NCBI GenBank assembly: GCA_964593865.1
Contig: CAZQKE010000047.1
Coordinates: 1-42,172 of the forward strand
Direction of reading: 5' to 3'
From: CAZQKE01 sp964593865
GTDB lineage: Bacteria > Chloroflexota > Anaerolineae > JAAYZQ01
DNA: 42,172 nucleotides
Shown here: one piece after another, positions 40,736 to 42,172 of the stretch
Position numbering within the stretch: position 1 is the first letter of the stretch
How the letters are laid out: every line of letters starts with the position of its first letter
Notes under the pieces: model-generated
What the model was told of the DNA's origin: nothing
The model's input: only the letters and a program-made list of their open reading frames with translations
Databases searched by the model: none
Program-made: the position numbers and the translations under genes

Positions 40736-42162
40736 CGCCAGGTTCGCTCCTCGCCCACATAGTGGACCTTGAGGGTGTTGGTCAGCCCTGCTCCGGCCAG
40801 GGGCACTCCGGCGGTGATGACTACCAGGTCGCCGTCGGCGATCAGACCCCGCTGCCGGGCCGCCTCAACGACGGTAACGATCATGGTCTCCGTATCGGCG
40901 AAACGGTCCACGGCCAGCGGCTCAACGCCCCAGACCAGGGCCAGCCGACGATAGGTGCCGGGGCGGGGTGTGGGGGCGATGATGGGCGTGACGGGACGGT
41001 AGCTGGCTACGCGCCGGGCGGTGCTGCCGCTCACGGTGGAGGCAATGATGGCTCGCGCTTCCAACTCGGCGGCGATCTCACAGGCGACCTGGGCGATGGC
41101 CTCCGTGGTATCGCGCGAACGCTGCCGGACGGCCCGGCGGAGCCAATCGGCATAGGGCATGGAGCGTTCCGTTGCCCGCGCGATGCGGGCCATCGTCCGC
41201 ACCGCTTCGACGGCATAGCGGCCCACCGCCGTTTCGCCGGAGAGCATCACCGCGTCGGAGCCGTCCAGGATGGCGTTGGCCACGTCGGAGGCTTCGGCGC
41301 GGGTGGGGCGCGGGTTGCGGATCATTGAGTCGAGCATTTGGGTCGCGGTGATGACCGGCTTGCCCGCCAGGTTGCAGGCGCGGATGATGCGCTTTTGGGC
41401 CAGGGGGACTTCTTCGGGCGGGGCTTCCACGCCCAGGTCGCCGCGGGCGACCATCAGGCCGTCGGCAGCCTCCAGGATGGCGTCCAGGTGGTCCAACGCC
41501 TCCGGTTTTTCAATTTTGGCGATGATGGGTGTCTCGGCCCCCCACTCCGCCAGCAGGTCCCGCAGGAGACGCACATCCTCGGCGCAGCGGACGAAGGAGA
41601 GAGCGAAATAATCCACCCCCTGCTCCAGGGCAAAGGCGGCGTCGGCCCGGTCTTTGGCGGTGAGGGCCGGCATCTTGAGGCCGGTGTGGGGCAGGCTCAG
41701 CCCCTTGCGCGATTGCAACACCCCGCCGGCAACCACCTGGGCGCGGACGGCTTCCCCCTCGCGCCCCACAGCCCGCAGTTCCAGGAGGCCGTCATCCAGC
41801 AACAAGCGGTCGCCGGGGCGCACATCACGCAGCACCTCCGGGTGGGGCAAGGGGATGACACCCTCCTCGGAAGAAGCGGCGGCGTTGATCAAGCGCACCG
41901 TTTCGCCCTCGCGCAGGGGCAGCCCTCCCTCCGGCAGGCGGCCCACCCGCAGCTTGGGGCCTTGCAGATCGGCCATGACGGCCACGGCACGGTCCATTTC
42001 GGCGGCCAGGCGGCGCACGGTGGCAATGCGTCGGGCGTGTTCGGCGTGATCGCCGTGGGAAAAATTGATGCGGGCGACGGTCATGCCCGCTTCCAAAAAG
42101 GCGCGGAGAACGGCCTCATCATCGGAAGCCGGTCCCAGGGTGCAGACGATCTTGGTACGCAA
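40732..42162 (-). CDS. pyk: Pyruvate kinase (start codon possibly beyond the window edge)
   Basis: A 476-aa glycolytic enzyme that converts phosphoenolpyruvate and ADP to pyruvate and ATP. Motifs: 'TKIVCTLGPAS' at the N-terminus, 'VARINFSHGDH', 'ADLQGPKLRVGRL', active-site Lys region 'PIIAKIEKPEAL', 'GLMVARGDLGVE', signature 'ITATQMLDSMIRNPRPTRAE' and 'DGSDAVMLSGETAVG'. A regulatory C-terminal domain is present; the extra PEP-utilising domain of some bacteria is not. TTG 42162 has GAGGAAG just upstream, but the frame stays open to the edge and reads R-K-K-L before it, a natural pyruvate kinase start, so an ATG may lie just outside. Confidence 0.95.
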   Translation of the reverse strand: MRTKIVCTLGPASDDEAVLRAFLEAGMTVARINFSHGDHAEHARRIATVRRLAAEMDRAVAVMADLQGPKLRVGRLPEGGLPLREGETVRLINAAASSEEGVIPLPHPEVLRDVRPGDRLLLDDGLLELRAVGREGEAVRAQVVAGGVLQSRKGLSLPHTGLKMPALTAKDRADAAFALEQGVDYFALSFVRCAEDVRLLRDLLAEWGAETPIIAKIEKPEALDHLDAILEAADGLMVARGDLGVEAPPEEVPLAQKRIIRACNLAGKPVITATQMLDSMIRNPRPTRAEASDVANAILDGSDAVMLSGETAVGRYAVEAVRTMARIARATERSMPYADWLRRAVRQRSRDTTEAIAQVACEIAAELEARAIIASTVSGSTARRVASYRPVTPIIAPTPRPGTYRRLALVWGVEPLAVDRFADTETMIVTVVEAARQRGLIADGDLVVITAGVPLAGAGLTNTLKVHYVGEERTWR

Positions 42163-42172
42163 TTTCTTCCTC

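Overview
The window looks like a chromosomal segment of a Chloroflexota bacterium, probably Anaerolineae/Caldilineae-like. The reasons are high GC (roughly 60%), lipoproteins whose signal is followed by Val/Thr/Glu-rich tracts or Pro/Thr-rich linkers, and small CDSs with strong AGGAGG ribosome sites and many 4-nt start/stop overlaps. I could do no database search; family names come from motifs read in the translations.

Layout. 1-6513 (+): a cell-envelope glycan cluster with two GT-B glycosyltransferases, each preceded by a small coiled-coil protein, a YfhO-like multi-pass membrane protein and a small DUF3566-like membrane protein. 6659-9638 (+): an OmpR-type response regulator, its histidine kinase, and an unrecognised 260-aa protein that resembles two domains of a DNA sliding clamp. 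9643-15836 (-): a glutamine synthetase-family enzyme, a block of palindromic repeats, and a Ugp-type operon (ugpB-ugpA-ugpE-ugpQ) behind a perfect sigma70-like promoter and a ~240-nt leader. 15868-21499 (+): a half-size GDT1-family transporter, a LysM lipoprotein, and an oligopeptide-type ABC system (binding protein plus two permeases, no ATPase), closed by a bidirectional terminator. 21516-24340 (-): a GNAT/CelD-like protein, a surface-anchored protein, an alpha/beta hydrolase and a small helical protein. 24424-28504 (-): dnaK-grpE-dnaJ, with no CIRCE or HAIR sequence but four CTAAC repeats spaced exactly 11 bp where a -35 box should be. 28518-30075 (-): two related 4-TM proteins and a single-TM protein behind a second perfect promoter. 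30133-32112 (+): a TetR regulator with a 14-bp palindromic operator at its own start site, plus an extended SDR enzyme. 32139-35380 (-): a prokaryotic pentameric ligand-gated ion channel with a duplicated extra N-terminal domain, then an AIR-synthase-related enzyme behind a structured leader RNA. 35447-37726: a complete 2.28-kb insertion sequence. 37748-40068 (+): a REC-GAF-HisKA protein without an ATPase domain and an MBL-fold hydrolase. 40028-42162 (-): a HAD hydrolase and pyruvate kinase.

The parts most worth checking are regulatory. They are: the PhoB-box-like array at dnaK; the leader of the AIR-synthase-like gene, where two perfect 10-bp stems have pseudoknot topology around a 17-codon leader ORF and are followed by an intrinsic terminator; the insertion sequence that appears to have split a promoter from the REC-GAF gene and can hide its own ribosome site in read-through RNA; and a dispersed repeat family that lies just upstream of four genes, in the same sense as the gene each time. 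Among proteins, the ion channel and the clamp-like protein stand out. There are no tRNA, rRNA or CRISPR sequences that I could recognise.
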